From assembly GCF_022878925.1 (NCBI RefSeq), contig NZ_CP084626.1, forward strand, positions 2,790,001 to 2,854,000: DNA of 64,000 nucleotides, written 5' to 3'. The notes beneath the pieces are model-generated. The model had not been told where the DNA came from. It worked only from the letters and a program-made list of their open reading frames with translations, and did not search any database. This DNA comes from Caballeronia sp. TF1N1 (GTDB lineage Bacteria; Pseudomonadota; Gammaproteobacteria; Burkholderiales; Burkholderiaceae). Shown piece after piece: positions 36,360 through 46,648 of this stretch. The position numbers and the translations under genes are program-made. Within the stretch, counting starts at the first letter, position 1; the number at the start of each line of letters is the position of its first letter.

Positions 36360-37769
36360 GGCTCTTTTAAAAACGGAGTGGGTAACGGCCTTCAGCGGGC
36401 ATGCGAGTTGAATGCGGAGAAGTCGAGTTTGCCTGCGATAAGAAACAGGACCGTTCGCATGGTTTCGAAGCGAGCGTATCCGCGTGCCTTGCGCTTGGCG
36501 GCCTGAAACAGTCCGTTGATGGCTTCGATGAAGCCGTTGGTCTGGCGGGTCTGGGTCCAGGCGACGATGCCGTCGAAGTGTCGGCGAATCAATCGCACCA
36601 CGTCCTTCATCGGTTCGACCTTCGAGCGCATGACGTTGGTGCACCACTGTTGCAACATCTCGGAGACGACATTGATTTGCTTGCGTTCGAGAATATCTCG
36701 CAGTTGCTCGCGATACAGCCAGGCGCGTGCCGTGCGGCTGGTAGTGTACTGGCTGACGAGCGCCTCGAGCTCAGTCAGTTGAGCCAGATTGAGCCTATTC
36801 GCGTCTTTCAGCAGCGTCCAGCGCATGCCTTTAAGTTCCGGGTCGACCTTCTGTTGTTGGCGACGCACTGTATCGAGCGCCTTGGACGCGTGCGCGACGA
36901 CGTGAAACTTGTCGAAGGTCAGCCGTGCATCGGGCAGATGTTCGTTGACTCCCTTGATGAAAGCTGGCGACATGTCGATGCTGACCGGGCCGACCTGTTC
37001 GGGCTTGCCACCGTGTTGGCCCAGATAGGCGGCGAAGCGTTCAATCGTGCTGGCATCCTTGCCGGTCGTCACGAACACGACCCGCCGCGCCTGCATGTCG
37101 GCCACCAGTGTCAGATACTCGTGACCGCGCCGGTAAGAGGTTTCATCAATCGCCACTGTCGTCACCTCCGACAGGTCCGCCGATGCGAGCGCCAGTTCCA
37201 CATAGCGCGAGCAGATGGCGTGAACCCGGTGCCACGACAGGTTGACGATGCGCGCCACGGCAGCAAACGGCATCTGCTGAGCGAGCATCATCACGAGCGC
37301 CTCGAACAGCAACGTGAAGCCGCTGAGTTGGCCGACCCAATCAGGTTCCACCAACCGTACCGAGCCGTCCGGCAAGCGCACGCGCGGCACCCGTACTTCC
37401 AGATAGCACTCGTGCTGGAAGAAATTCAGATGGCGCAGACGCTTGATTTGCGTGTCGTGCACCGGGTGCTCGCCGGCGACGCTGGCATAACCGAACCGGC
37501 TGCCCGCGACGAAGTTCACCGCAATCGTGAGCTGGCGTTTGCCGGCATCAAAGTCGACGCTTTGTACGTACCACGGGGCCTTGATTCCCAGCGCGGCTTC
37601 AAACAGTTGGTCCGTCATTGTTCGTTTCGTCTTGCATGGCTGGTTGCAGCATTCTGCCGCAACCAGCGATGACTCACCTTATCGAATCAGTGCGCCTCAA
37701 GGGCTCGCTGCGCCGGGCTTACGCCCGCCCTTGACCCGCCAAACCACCCACTGAGAATTCAAAAGAGGC
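36360..37769 (-). mobile_element. ISL3-family insertion sequence, 1410 bp, complete
   Basis: Ends read GGCTCTTTTAAAAACGG (left) and, on the other strand, GCCTCTTTTGAATTCTC (right). The imperfect match continues to AGTGGGT in both, giving terminal inverted repeats of about 24 bp. Exact 8-bp target duplications flank it. It carries one transposase gene. Upstream of that gene, CAAGGGC at 37698-37704 and GCCCTTG at 37727-37733 can form a hairpin that may limit readthrough transcription into the transposase. Both ends and the transposase look intact. Confidence 0.93.
36392..37618 (-). CDS. ISL3-family transposase
   Basis: A protein of 408 residues of the IS204/IS1001/IS1096/IS1165 type. An N-terminal zinc-finger-like and HTH region (FQHECYLEVRVPRVRLPDGS, then VARIVNLSWHRVHAICSRYV) is followed by a DDE catalytic core with VTTVAIDETSYRRGHEYLTL, VGPVSIDMSPAFIKGV and a late TRQTNGFIEAINGLFQAAKR segment. 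The frame is full length and undamaged. It fills most of the 1410-bp element. Confidence 0.93.
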   Translation of the reverse strand: MTDQLFEAALGIKAPWYVQSVDFDAGKRQLTIAVNFVAGSRFGYASVAGEHPVHDTQIKRLRHLNFFQHECYLEVRVPRVRLPDGSVRLVEPDWVGQLSGFTLLFEALVMMLAQQMPFAAVARIVNLSWHRVHAICSRYVELALASADLSEVTTVAIDETSYRRGHEYLTLVADMQARRVVFVTTGKDASTIERFAAYLGQHGGKPEQVGPVSIDMSPAFIKGVNEHLPDARLTFDKFHVVAHASKALDTVRRQQQKVDPELKGMRWTLLKDANRLNLAQLTELEALVSQYTTSRTARAWLYREQLRDILERKQINVVSEMLQQWCTNVMRSKVEPMKDVVRLIRRHFDGIVAWTQTRQTNGFIEAINGLFQAAKRKARGYARFETMRTVLFLIAGKLDFSAFNSHAR

Positions 37770-37777
37770 ACAAAACC
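37770..37777. repeat. Right target-site duplication of the ISL3 element
   Basis: ACAAAACC, the second copy of the 8-bp duplication, falling inside the GFV codons of the interrupted gene. Confidence 0.9.
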
Positions 37778-37921
37778 GTCGTCGCGAGAACGAATACGCA
37801 CCACCACGCGATCGCCTGTTCCCGGATATTCGAGCGGCGTAATGACGCGATACACGCCGTTCGAGTCAGCGTGAACTTCGAATAGCGCGCAGATTGTTTG
37901 TTTAAGTGTGTCTGCTAGCAC
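37770..37921 (-). pseudogene. 5' fragment of the DUF1828/DUF1829-like gene
   Basis: From a GTG at 37921 the frame reads VLADTLKQTICALFEVHADS and then YRVITPLEYPGTGDRVVVRI and RSRDDGFV, a DUF1828-like start. It then enters the insertion sequence and stops at 37697 inside it. The start overlaps the end of the 165-codon gene upstream by 7 bp, so the two formed an operon. The downstream part lies at 35751-36359. Confidence 0.75.
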
Positions 37922-38412
37922 AATAAGTCGCCCTGGCCGTCTTGCTCGTTTGAGATCGTGATGCCCGTCGCCTTGCAGAACAACACGATCAAAGCGCCAC
38001 GATCATTTTCCGCACGTGGATCGAAACGTTTCGACGACTTAAGGTTAAGCTCCGGCGCGCCCGGCAGCAAGCGGTTCCGATAATCGCTTGTCGTCCGACA
38101 CGGCACCTTGCAGTGCAAACCCTTATGGCTTGGATGGTAGTGAAACTCGAGCAAGGGATAGAGATCGCCCTTCGGCAGCGAGCAAAGCAGATGCGCGTAG
38201 AACGCGCGGTCTTCGAGTTGTTCTCCGTCGCGCCAAACGAACAATACGAAGTGGTCGTCCGACACGCGAATGAGTTCGGTGGCGTGAACGCGCGGCCTCG
38301 CCATCCGATTAAATGGCTTCGGCCACTTGTTCTTGACCATCTGCTTGAACTTTGGCGAGCCGGTCAGCGTTTTGCGCACTTGCTTATGCGCAGCAAGATC
38401 CTGTGGAAGCAA
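37915..38412 (-). CDS. Hypothetical protein, operon partner of the disrupted DUF1828-like gene
   Basis: The product is 165 residues from a TTG at 38412 (an in-frame stop lies just upstream, and GAGAG precedes it). Basic N-terminal part, then HATELIRVSDDHFVLFVWRD, YAHLLCSLPKGDLYPLLEFHYHPSHKGLHCKVPCR in pieces, and LVLFCKATGI near the end. No signal or membrane segment. I do not recognise the family. Overlap with the next gene by 7 bp suggests that the two proteins work together, possibly as a toxin/antitoxin or defence-type pair, but nothing in the sequence proves this. Confidence 0.6.
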   Translation of the reverse strand: MLPQDLAAHKQVRKTLTGSPKFKQMVKNKWPKPFNRMARPRVHATELIRVSDDHFVLFVWRDGEQLEDRAFYAHLLCSLPKGDLYPLLEFHYHPSHKGLHCKVPCRTTSDYRNRLLPGAPELNLKSSKRFDPRAENDRGALIVLFCKATGITISNEQDGQGDLLC

Positions 38413-38564
38413 GGCGGTCTCTCAAGTATTTGAACCGACCGCGTCGCACCGAAGGAGCAGTCGATAGATTCGTTTTAGTTCTATCGATGCTAACCGCCTT
38501 GCGTGATGGAAACTGCTTCGTCCACCGAATTTTTCAATCGCCCTGACAATTTCTGCTTGGAGCC

Positions 38565-39953
38565 TCAACACTCCACGATATTCACCGCCAACCCACCCCG
38601 CGAAGTCTCCTTATACTTCGTCTTCATATCCGCCCCTGTCTCGCGCATGGTTTTAATGACCGAATCCAGCGAAACATAATGCGATCCATCGCCACGCATC
38701 GCCATGCGCGCCGCGTTGACAGCCTTCACCGACCCCATCGCGTTACGTTCGATGCACGGAATCTGCACCATGCCGCCCACCGGGTCGCACGTGAGCCCAA
38801 GGTTGTGCTCCATGCCGATTTCCGCCGCGTTCTCCACCTGCGCGGGCGTGCCGCCCATCACCGCCGCAAGTCCCCCGGCGGCCATCGAGCACGCAACGCC
38901 CACTTCGCCCTGACATCCCACTTCCGCGCCCGAAATCGACGCATTCATCTTGTAGAGGATGCCAATGGCCGCCGCCGTCAGCAGAAAATCGATCACGCCC
39001 TGCGCATTCGATCCCGGCAAAAACCGATCGTAGTAATGCAGCACCGCCGGAATGATGCCCGCCGCGCCGTTCGTCGGCGCCGTAACCACTCGGCCGCCGA
39101 CCGCGTTCTCTTCATTCACGGCGATGGCGTAGAGGTTGATCCAGTCCATCATCGATAGCGGATCGCGCAGCGCCTGCTCGGGTTTGCCGGCGAGCGCGCG
39201 ATACAACACCGGCGCACGCCGCTTCACCTGGAACGGACCCGGCAGATGCCCATCCGCATCCGGATTGCCGATGCCGCAGCCGCGCGCGACGCAATCCTGC
39301 ATCACGTCCCAGATTCGCAACAAGCCCGCGCGAATCTCGTCCTCGCTACGCCACACGCGCTCGTTTTCCCACATCAGTTGCGCGATGGACTTGCCCGAAT
39401 CGGCGCACATCTTCATCAACTCATCGCCCGTCTTGAAGGCGTAGGGCAAGTGTTCGATGGCCGTAAGCACCGCCGTGTTCGCCGCGCCCGCCGTCACCAC
39501 GAAGCCGCCGCCCACCGACAGATATGTCGCCTCGTGCAACGGCTCGCCGCTCGCATCGAATGCGTGCAGCTTCATGCCGTTCGGATGCTCCGGCAACGCC
39601 TGCCGATAGAACGCAATGTTCTCCTTCAGCGTGAACGGAATCTTGTGAGTGCCGAGCAGCGCGAGCGTCCTGGACGTGCGTACGGTTTCGAGGCGCGGCG
39701 CGATGGTGCCCGCATCGACCGTGTCGGGGGCATCGCCCATCAAGCCGAGCATGACGCCGCGGTCCGTGCCGTGGCCTTTACCCGTCGCACCGAGCGATCC
39801 GTACAGCTCGCATTTCACCGATGCCACCGCGTCCAGCAGCCCATCGCGTTCGAGCCCTTGCGCGAACATCAGCGCGGCGCGCATCGGGCCCACGGTATGT
39901 GAACTCGAAGGTCCGATGCCGATCTTGAAGAGGTCGAATACGCTGACTGCCAT
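38565..39953 (-). CDS. sdaA: L-serine ammonia-lyase
   Basis: A protein of 462 residues, the single-chain iron-sulfur type, which converts L-serine to pyruvate and ammonia. It starts [20 protein letters not shown], the family signature, with [20 protein letters not shown] soon after. The C-terminal alpha domain has the cluster-binding cysteines in [20 protein letters not shown] and [20 protein letters not shown]. It lies downstream of gcvTHP; serine and glycine catabolism are commonly linked in Burkholderia. Confidence 0.96.
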   Translation of the reverse strand: MAVSVFDLFKIGIGPSSSHTVGPMRAALMFAQGLERDGLLDAVASVKCELYGSLGATGKGHGTDRGVMLGLMGDAPDTVDAGTIAPRLETVRTSRTLALLGTHKIPFTLKENIAFYRQALPEHPNGMKLHAFDASGEPLHEATYLSVGGGFVVTAGAANTAVLTAIEHLPYAFKTGDELMKMCADSGKSIAQLMWENERVWRSEDEIRAGLLRIWDVMQDCVARGCGIGNPDADGHLPGPFQVKRRAPVLYRALAGKPEQALRDPLSMMDWINLYAIAVNEENAVGGRVVTAPTNGAAGIIPAVLHYYDRFLPGSNAQGVIDFLLTAAAIGILYKMNASISGAEVGCQGEVGVACSMAAGGLAAVMGGTPAQVENAAEIGMEHNLGLTCDPVGGMVQIPCIERNAMGSVKAVNAARMAMRGDGSHYVSLDSVIKTMRETGADMKTKYKETSRGGLAVNIVEC

Positions 39954-39986
39954 GAATGCTCCTTGCTTGAGCTGCTTGAGACGGGA

Positions 39987-41090
39987 TCATCGCGCCGGCA
40001 ACGGCAGACACACCGCGAGCCACGCAGGCGGCGTCGGCGCGAGCCGCAACGCCACCGGCGCATAACGGCCGTCGAGACGCGCCGCGAGATGAAAGAGTTC
40101 CGCCGAGTTCTTCGGGTCCCACTGACCCGAGAATCCCGGCAATCCGGCTTCGCGACGCTTGGCATCGAAAGGCACGGTCGAATGCACGAATTCGTCATGC
40201 GTGCGGGTGCCGAGCGCATAAGGCGTAAGCCAGTTGAGCGCTTGCGCGAGCGTTGCGCCCGACTGCGCGCGCTCCGGCAGCCAGTTGCGGTTATGCCGTC
40301 GCGCGGCCAGCGCCGCCGTCACGAGCGGCTGAAGATCGTAGGTGACGTAGCGCAAGGCATCGCGTTCGGCGAAATCGACGGTCGACCCATCCGGCGCGAT
40401 GTTGTCGCCGATATGCTCGACGAACAGCCGCTGCGCCGCGTTGATGAGCTTGCGGTCGTCGATGGTGAATGCGCCCATCGCCACCAGCTTCACGCGATGA
40501 CTCTGCCAGTTGTTCCGATACGTGCCCGTGAGCGGGCGCTTCTGCTTGTCCATGTCGGCGACGTAGCCCGTCACCATCTTCGTGATGAACGCGTTCGCCG
40601 CGTTGCGCGTCTTCACCGGCAACGCGCTCGCGGTCAGATCGTAGGCGAGGATCAGCGACTCGAAGTTGGTCTCGTCGATCGGATTGAAACTCGGCTGATA
40701 CGTTGTCGTCCACGCGAACAGAAAGCGGTCGACGAGACGCAGATAACGCTCGTCGCCGGTCGCGCGCCAGGCGAGCGCGGCATCGCGCATCAAGCCGAGA
40801 TCCTTTTCGGCTTCGATGCTCTCGTCACGTATGCCTTCGTGCGGCAGCGTGCCTTCGGTATGCAATTTCGCGAGCGGCTTCGGCTGGTCGTTGACGTGCG
40901 ATTGCACCATCTGCACGAGCGCCTTCACGCCGGGATCGGCATTGGTGCGCTCGCTCGTCTGCATGGCGGGCGCGGCGCAGAAATTCATCGCCGCATGCGC
41001 GGACGGCGCGGCGCAAGCCAACGCCCACAGCATGAATCGCGCGGCATGGAAGCGCTTCGTCTCGTTCACCTCTCGCACCCTTGTCGCCAT
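39987..41090 (-). CDS. Alginate-lyase-family secreted protein
   Basis: The product is 367 residues with an N-terminal signal peptide (LWALACAAPSAHA). The mature part has DAALAWRATGDERYLRLVDR, FLFAWTTTYQPSFNPIDETN and GTYRNNWQSHRVKLVAMGAF, the helical barrel pattern of the alginate lyase family PF05426. The NNWxxHR stretch is the likely active-site region. Substrate could be alginate or another uronic-acid exopolysaccharide. It lies between gcvP and sdaA, an unusual place. A terminator after gcvP suggests separate transcription. Confidence 0.85.
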   Translation of the reverse strand: MATRVREVNETKRFHAARFMLWALACAAPSAHAAMNFCAAPAMQTSERTNADPGVKALVQMVQSHVNDQPKPLAKLHTEGTLPHEGIRDESIEAEKDLGLMRDAALAWRATGDERYLRLVDRFLFAWTTTYQPSFNPIDETNFESLILAYDLTASALPVKTRNAANAFITKMVTGYVADMDKQKRPLTGTYRNNWQSHRVKLVAMGAFTIDDRKLINAAQRLFVEHIGDNIAPDGSTVDFAERDALRYVTYDLQPLVTAALAARRHNRNWLPERAQSGATLAQALNWLTPYALGTRTHDEFVHSTVPFDAKRREAGLPGFSGQWDPKNSAELFHLAARLDGRYAPVALRLAPTPPAWLAVCLPLPAR

Positions 41091-41152
41091 ATGAACTCCC
41101 TGTTTTGGCTTTTGGTCCGGGGTGAGATGTTAGCCCTTCTGACTCGCGCTGC

Positions 41153-41189
41153 AAAACCGCCCGACAATGCTTGACGTTTCCGGGCGGTT
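41153..41189 (-). terminator. Rho-independent terminator after gcvP
   Basis: On the minus strand AACCGCCCG, a 17-base loop, CGGGCGGTT continuing into TTTT. A 9-bp perfect stem with a T-run, 17 bp past the gcvP stop. It should end the gcvTHP transcript before the alginate-lyase-family gene and sdaA, at least in part. Confidence 0.8.
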
Positions 41190-41205
41190 CCGCGGTTTTG
41201 ATCGA

Positions 41206-44136
41206 TTACTCGTCCGCGTACTCCGAGATCGGCACGCACGAGCACATCAGATTGCGGTCGCCATACGCGTTATCCGCGCGGCCAACCGGCGACCAATACT
41301 TGCGCGTCACGAGCGACTTCAGCGGATACGCCGCCGCTTCACGCGTGTACTTGTGGTCCCACGCATCCGACGTAACGACCGCCGCCGTGTGCGGCGCGTT
41401 CTTCAGCACGTTGTCTTCGCGATCCGCGCTGCCTTCTTCCACCGCGCGAATCTCGTTGCGAATGGCGATCATCGCGTCGATGAAGCGATCCAGCTCTTCC
41501 TTCGACTCCGATTCGGTCGGTTCCACCATCAGCGTGCCGGGCACCGGAAAGCTCATCGTCGGCGCGTGGAAGCCGTAGTCGATCAGACGCTTGGCCACGT
41601 CTTCCACCGAGATGCCGCTCGATTCCTTGATCGGCCGGACATCGAGAATGCATTCGTGCGCGACGAGCCCGCCCGGCCCGCTATACAGCACCGGATAATG
41701 CGGCGCGAGGCGCTTCGCGACGTAGTTGGCCGCAAGAATCGCGCTTGCCGTGGCGGCGGTGAGACCTTCCGCGCCCATCATCGCGATATACATCCACGAG
41801 ATCGGCAAGATCGCGGCCGAGCCGTAAGGCGCCGACGATACCGCGCCGATGCCCGCGTCATCGCGCTTGTAACCGGTCGAAGCCTGATTCGGCAGAAACT
41901 TGGCCAGATGCGCGCCAACCGCTACCGGACCCACGCCCGGTCCGCCGCCGCCGTGCGGAATGCAGAACGTCTTGTGCAAGTTCAGATGCGAGACATCGCC
42001 GCCGAACTGGCCGGGCGCGGTGAGGCCGACCATCGCATTCATGTTTGCGCCGTCGACATACACCTGGCCGCCGTGCGCGTGCACGATCTCGCAGATTTCG
42101 CGGACGTTGCGCTCGAACACGCCATGCGTCGACGGATACGTGATCATGATCGCCGCGAGATTCGCCGAATGCTTTTCGGCCTTCGCCTTCAGGTCTTCGA
42201 TATCGACGTTGCCGTTCGTATCGCATGCAACGACGACGACCTGCATGCCCGCCATCTGCGCCGAAGCCGGATTCGTGCCGTGCGCGGACGCCGGAATCAG
42301 ACACACATTGCGATGCCCTTCGCCGCGCGACTCGTGATACGCGTGAATGATGAGCAAGCCGGCGTATTCGCCCTGCGAACCGGCGTTCGGCTGCAACGAC
42401 ACCGCCGCATAGCCGGTGCACGCGACAAGCATCTGTTCGAGCTGATCGATCATCGTGCGATAGCCGACCGTCTGTTCCGCCGGCGCGAATGGATGAATCT
42501 GCGCGAACTCGGGCCACGTGACCGGCAGCATTTCGGAGGTCGCGTTGAGCTTCATCGTGCAGGAGCCGAGCGGGATCATCGTGCGGTCGAGCGCGAGGTC
42601 CTTGTCCGCGAGACTGCGCAGATAGCGCAGCATTTCGTGCTCGGAATGATGGCGATTGAAAACCGGATGCGTGAGGTATTCGCTCGTGCGCTTGAGATCT
42701 GCGGGCAATGGATCGGCAAGCGATGCATCGAGCGCGTCGATATCGAACGTCTCGTTCTTGCCCGCGACTTCGGCAAACAGCGCGAAGAGCTTCGTGAGAT
42801 CGTCGCGCGTCGTGGTTTCATCGAGCGACACACCGACGCGATTCGCGCTCACATGACGCAGATTCACATGCGCGGCGTAAGCGGCCTGATGCAGCGCGTT
42901 GGTGCTCGCGCCGCTTTCGATGGTCACGGTATCGAAGAACGTGTCGTTGGTCAGCGCGTAGCCGAGCTTTCGCACGCCCGCCGCGAACACCGACGCGACG
43001 CGATTCACGCGCAGCGCAATGGTCTTGAGACCCTCAGGGCCGTGATAGACCGCGTACATGCTCGCCATGATCGCGAGCAGCGCCTGCGCCGTGCAGACAT
43101 TCGACGTCGCCTTCTCGCGGCGAATATGCTGTTCGCGCGTTTGCAGCGCGAGACGCAGCGCGGAATTGCCTTGCGCGTCGATAGTCACGCCGACGAGACG
43201 GCCCGGCATCTGACGCTTGAATTCGTCGCGCACGGCCATGTACGCCGCGTGCGGACCGCCGAAGCCTACCGGCACGCCGAAACGCTGCGTATTGCCGATA
43301 GCCACGTCCGCGCCCCATTCGCCCGGCGGCGTGATGAGCGTGAGCGCCAGCAAGTCGGCTGCGGCGATCACGTAACCGCCCGCCGCATGCACCGCTTCGG
43401 CGAGCGCGCGGTAGTCGCGAACGTCGCCATTCGCGCCGGGATATTGCAGCAGCACGCCGAATGCGTTCGCGCTCGCGGCATCCGCGGCCGGTCCCACCCG
43501 CACGTCGATGCCCGCCGGCTTAGCGCGTGTCTTCACCACTTCGATGGTCTGCGGCAGCACGTCGTCGGCCACATAGAACACGTTCGATTTCGGCTTGCCG
43601 ACGCGTTGCAGAAGCGTCATGGCTTCGGCGGCGGCGGTGGCTTCGTCGAGCAGCGACGCGTTCGAGATGGCGAGGCCCGTGAGATCCATCACCATCTGCT
43701 GAAAGTTCAGAAGCGCTTCCAGACGCCCTTGCGAAATCTCGGGCTGATACGGCGTATAAGCCGTGTACCACGCCGGATTTTCCAGCACGTTGCGCAGGAT
43801 CACGCCCGGCGTGTGCGTGCCGTAATAACCCTGGCCGATATACGTGCGAAACACGAGATTCTCGTTCGCCAGCTTGCGCAGCGACGCGAGCGCTTCCGCT
43901 TCGCTTTTCGGCTGCGTGAACGCGCCGAGCGGCAGCGTTTCCTGGCGGCGGATCGATTCCGGAATCACCGCGTCGATGAACGCCGCGCGCGATGCGAACC
44001 CGAGCGCGTCGAGCATGGCGCGCTGATCGGCATCGCCGGGACCGATGTGCCGTGCCGCGAATGCGTCATGGCATTCGAGCGCGGCGAGGGACAGGGAGGT
44101 GCGGTTCATCAGGTGATCCGGATGTTCGAGCTTCAT
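41206..44136 (-). CDS. gcvP: Glycine dehydrogenase (decarboxylating), P protein
   Basis: GcvP of 976 residues decarboxylates glycine with PLP and passes aminomethyl to GcvH. The PLP-binding Lys lies in [20 protein letters not shown]. Other family parts are [20 protein letters not shown] at the start and the C-terminal [20 protein letters not shown]. The ATG at 44136 follows AGGA at good spacing and gives the usual length; the frame is open to 44184. It lies 57 bp downstream of gcvH. Confidence 0.97.
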   Translation of the reverse strand: MKLEHPDHLMNRTSLSLAALECHDAFAARHIGPGDADQRAMLDALGFASRAAFIDAVIPESIRRQETLPLGAFTQPKSEAEALASLRKLANENLVFRTYIGQGYYGTHTPGVILRNVLENPAWYTAYTPYQPEISQGRLEALLNFQQMVMDLTGLAISNASLLDEATAAAEAMTLLQRVGKPKSNVFYVADDVLPQTIEVVKTRAKPAGIDVRVGPAADAASANAFGVLLQYPGANGDVRDYRALAEAVHAAGGYVIAAADLLALTLITPPGEWGADVAIGNTQRFGVPVGFGGPHAAYMAVRDEFKRQMPGRLVGVTIDAQGNSALRLALQTREQHIRREKATSNVCTAQALLAIMASMYAVYHGPEGLKTIALRVNRVASVFAAGVRKLGYALTNDTFFDTVTIESGASTNALHQAAYAAHVNLRHVSANRVGVSLDETTTRDDLTKLFALFAEVAGKNETFDIDALDASLADPLPADLKRTSEYLTHPVFNRHHSEHEMLRYLRSLADKDLALDRTMIPLGSCTMKLNATSEMLPVTWPEFAQIHPFAPAEQTVGYRTMIDQLEQMLVACTGYAAVSLQPNAGSQGEYAGLLIIHAYHESRGEGHRNVCLIPASAHGTNPASAQMAGMQVVVVACDTNGNVDIEDLKAKAEKHSANLAAIMITYPSTHGVFERNVREICEIVHAHGGQVYVDGANMNAMVGLTAPGQFGGDVSHLNLHKTFCIPHGGGGPGVGPVAVGAHLAKFLPNQASTGYKRDDAGIGAVSSAPYGSAAILPISWMYIAMMGAEGLTAATASAILAANYVAKRLAPHYPVLYSGPGGLVAHECILDVRPIKESSGISVEDVAKRLIDYGFHAPTMSFPVPGTLMVEPTESESKEELDRFIDAMIAIRNEIRAVEEGSADREDNVLKNAPHTAAVVTSDAWDHKYTREAAAYPLKSLVTRKYWSPVGRADNAYGDRNLMCSCVPISEYADE

Positions 44137-44193
44137 GTGAATTCCTGCAAAGCGGCCGGTTGGAAACGCAACCGCTTTCGTCATTGAGATGAG

Positions 44194-44574
44194 TTATTCG
44201 CCGATCGACTTGCCGTAGCCTTCGGCGTCGAGCAGCTTGTCGAGACTGGCGTCGGCGGCCGGCTTGATCTTGAAGAGCCAGCTTTCGTACGGTGCGCCAT
44301 TCACCGAATCCGGCGACGAAGTCAACGCGTCGTTCGCGGCGACGACTTCGCCCGACACCGGCGCGTAAATATCGGATGCCGCTTTCACGGATTCGATCAC
44401 CGCGATGGCGTCGCCCGCCGCGACTGCCTTGCCCGCCGCGGGCAGTTCGACGAACACGATGTCGCCCAGCGCTTCTTGCGCGTGATCGGTAATGCCGATG
44501 GTCAGTGTGCCGTCGGATTCGGCGCGGACCCATTCATGCGATTCGGTATATTTCAGATCGGCCGGGATGCTCAT
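44194..44574 (-). CDS. gcvH: Glycine cleavage system H protein
   Basis: GcvH of 126 residues carries lipoate on the Lys in [20 protein letters not shown]. It starts [20 protein letters not shown], typical of the family. It shuttles the aminomethyl group between GcvP and GcvT. It sits between gcvT and gcvP in the standard T-H-P order. Confidence 0.98.
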   Translation of the reverse strand: MSIPADLKYTESHEWVRAESDGTLTIGITDHAQEALGDIVFVELPAAGKAVAAGDAIAVIESVKAASDIYAPVSGEVVAANDALTSSPDSVNGAPYESWLFKIKPAADASLDKLLDAEGYGKSIGE

Positions 44575-44649
44575 TGGATGCTCCTTGCGTAATTCGTTCG
44601 TGGGGTTCGTGATCGGATGGCGCGCGCCACGTTCGTCCGCTGTCGGGCC

Positions 44650-45771
44650 TCAAAGGCTCACGAGCGTCTTGCCGTTGCGCACGAACGGAAGTTTTACCAC
44701 GCGCGCGGCAACTTGCTTGTCGCGGATGAGCACTTGCACCGTATCGCCGATCGCCACTTGCGTCGGGACGCGAGCGAACGCAATCGACTCCTGCATCGAC
44801 GGCGAAAACGTGCCGCTCGTGATCTCGCCTTCGCCGTGCGCCGTGACGACCTTCTGATGCGCGCGCAGCACGCCAGCCGCACGCCCGTTCTCCTTGATGA
44901 GCACGAGCCCGACGAAGTTCGACTGCGAGCCGTTCGCTTCGAGCGCGGCGCGGCCGACGAAATCGCGCGGGGTCTTCAGGTCGACGGTCCAGGCGAGGCC
45001 GGCGTCGAGCGGCGACACGGTTTCATCCATGTCCTGGCCGTAGAGATTCATGCCGGCTTCGAGACGCAAGGTGTCGCGTGCGCCGAGGCCTGCGGGCTTC
45101 ACGCCGGCTTCACGGAGCGCGTTCCACAGCGCTTCCACGTGCGTGGCGGAAACCACGATCTCGAAGCCGTCCTCGCCCGTGTAGCCGGTGCGCGCGAGCA
45201 TCAGTTCGCCGAAGGGCGTGGTTGCGAACTTCGCCGCATTGAAGGGTTTGAGCGATTCGGTTTCGGCGCGCGTCTGCGGCAGCACTTGCCAGACCTTTTC
45301 GCGTGCATTCGGACCTTGCACCGCGATGATGCCGAAATCGCCGCGCGGGCGGATCGACAGATCGAAACCACCTTCCGCGTTCAGTTGCTGGAACCACGCG
45401 ATGTCTTTATCCGCCGTGCTCGCGTTCACGACCACGCGGAAACTCGTTTCGGAGAAGTAGTAGACGATCAGATCGTCGATGACGCCGCCGTCGGTCTTGA
45501 GCAGGCACGAATACAGTGCGCGACCGGGCGTTGTCAGCTTGTCGACGTTATTGGCGATGGCGTGCAGAAAGAAGGGCCGAACGGCGTCGCCGTCGAAATC
45601 GACGACGCGCATGTGCGATACGTCGAACATGCCCGCGTCGGTTCGGACGGCGTGATGTTCGTCGATTTGCGAACCGTAGTTGACGGGCATGTCCCAGCCG
45701 CCGAAATCGACCATGCGCGCGTTGAGCGCGAGGTGGGCGGCATGCAAGGGCGTGTGTTGAAGAGCGGTCAT
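44650..45771 (-). CDS. gcvT: Glycine cleavage system T protein (aminomethyltransferase)
   Basis: GcvT of 373 residues transfers the methylene unit to tetrahydrofolate. It starts [20 protein letters not shown] followed by [20 protein letters not shown]. The C-terminus has [19 protein letters not shown]. The ATG at 45771 follows GAGG; the frame extends to 45804 without a better start. It is the first gene after the glycine riboswitch. Confidence 0.97.
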   Translation of the reverse strand: MTALQHTPLHAAHLALNARMVDFGGWDMPVNYGSQIDEHHAVRTDAGMFDVSHMRVVDFDGDAVRPFFLHAIANNVDKLTTPGRALYSCLLKTDGGVIDDLIVYYFSETSFRVVVNASTADKDIAWFQQLNAEGGFDLSIRPRGDFGIIAVQGPNAREKVWQVLPQTRAETESLKPFNAAKFATTPFGELMLARTGYTGEDGFEIVVSATHVEALWNALREAGVKPAGLGARDTLRLEAGMNLYGQDMDETVSPLDAGLAWTVDLKTPRDFVGRAALEANGSQSNFVGLVLIKENGRAAGVLRAHQKVVTAHGEGEITSGTFSPSMQESIAFARVPTQVAIGDTVQVLIRDKQVAARVVKLPFVRNGKTLVSL

Positions 45772-45901
45772 CGGGGCCTCGGTTCGCGAAACAAAAAAGG
45801 CCACGCAGCGCGCAGATATCTGCCTTCGCCGCGACTATGCCTTTGCTCGCTGACTTTCAGCAGCGCAAAGCGCATACCGGCTGGCGGTTGCGATGCGTGA
45901 C

Positions 45902-46142
45902 CCCTCTGTCCTCGGTACCTGAGAGATTGCGCGGATCAAAAAAATCCGTCGCGCGCCCCTTCGGTGGGCTGCTGACATCGTTCGATGCCGCTGCCGCTCT
46001 CCAGAGTGCGAAAAAATTGCCCGAAAGGGCGATTTCTTCGACGCGGCCGGTCCTTTTGCCTGAGAGTTTGTGGGTGTGCCCCTTCGGCGGCGCGGCTCGC
46101 TTGGCGATCTTTGAATCGACAGAAGCCACGCGCTCTCCCGAC
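45902..46142 (-). promoter_or_regulatory. Tandem glycine riboswitch upstream of gcvT
   Basis: On the minus strand two similar aptamers follow each other. Aptamer 1 runs from GGGAGAG (46133-46141 region) through CCGCCGAAGGGGC to CTCTCAGGCAAAAGGAC. Aptamer 2 runs from TCTGGAGAG (about 45997-46005) through CCACCGAAGGGGC to CTCTCAGGTACCGAGGAC. These are the conserved glycine aptamer landmarks. About 130 bases separate it from gcvT, room for an expression platform. The known role is to turn on gcv genes when glycine is plentiful. Confidence 0.93.
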
Positions 46143-46255
46143 GCGTGCGGCCGAATTTACGCGACCGAATTAGGCTTGTCAAACGGATTCGGACGGGGCT
46201 GAGTGTGCGGTGGAGCGGGTTGTGGCTGGCGACGATGCCTCGCCATGCGTCGGCC

Positions 46256-46648
46256 TCAGAACGTCGTTGACAGGGTCGAGTTGATTTGCCCCTGAAATGC
46301 ATCGGTTTTCGGCAAGAACGCCAGACAGCTCGCGACGAGGTCGGTGGCGTCGTGCTGACTAAACGGCTCCGTGAGATGGTAATCCGCGTGCGTACGCACT
46401 TTTTTCAGGTCGATGAGCACGTAGGCCAGCGCCCGGCCTTTGTTCCCTACGGTCATGAGCCGATTTGTCAGCCGTTCATGTTGACCGGCAACCTCGCGCG
46501 TTGACGGCAAGCAGGCGTCCGCCACGGCAAGCGTTTTGTGATAAGCGGCGTAATAAGCTCGCGACGCGCCGGATCGCCATTCGCATTCGCTATTGCCTGC
46601 CGACAACTGCTGCGCCAGATGCAGCAGATCGGAAACCTGGATGCTCAT
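46256..46648 (-). CDS. HEPN-like small protein
   Basis: The product is 130 residues from an ATG at 46648 behind GGAGG. An all-helical protein with ASRAYYAAYHKTLAVADACL and LKKVRTHADYHLTEPF. R85 and H91 give an R-x5-H motif in the position of the HEPN RNase motif (RxxxxH type). HEPN proteins often act as RNase toxins or as parts of defence modules. Its ATG overlaps the stop of the upstream gene (ATGA). The HEPN assignment is from pattern only. Confidence 0.65.
   Translation of the reverse strand: MSIQVSDLLHLAQQLSAGNSECEWRSGASRAYYAAYHKTLAVADACLPSTREVAGQHERLTNRLMTVGNKGRALAYVLIDLKKVRTHADYHLTEPFSQHDATDLVASCLAFLPKTDAFQGQINSTLSTTF

Noticed and set aside
36401..37672. A 423-codon plus-strand frame opposite the transposase
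   Set aside because: The transposase on the minus strand has clear family motifs and the opposite frame does not.
41167..44187. A 1006-codon open frame on the plus strand opposite gcvP
   Set aside because: GcvP is full length with all motifs, and the opposite frame is the usual Arg/His-rich artefact of high third-base GC.
45780..45830. Possible intrinsic terminator as expression platform between the riboswitch and gcvT
   Set aside because: A T-run is present on the minus strand, but I could not draw a stable stem directly before it. Glycine riboswitches of this group may act on translation instead.
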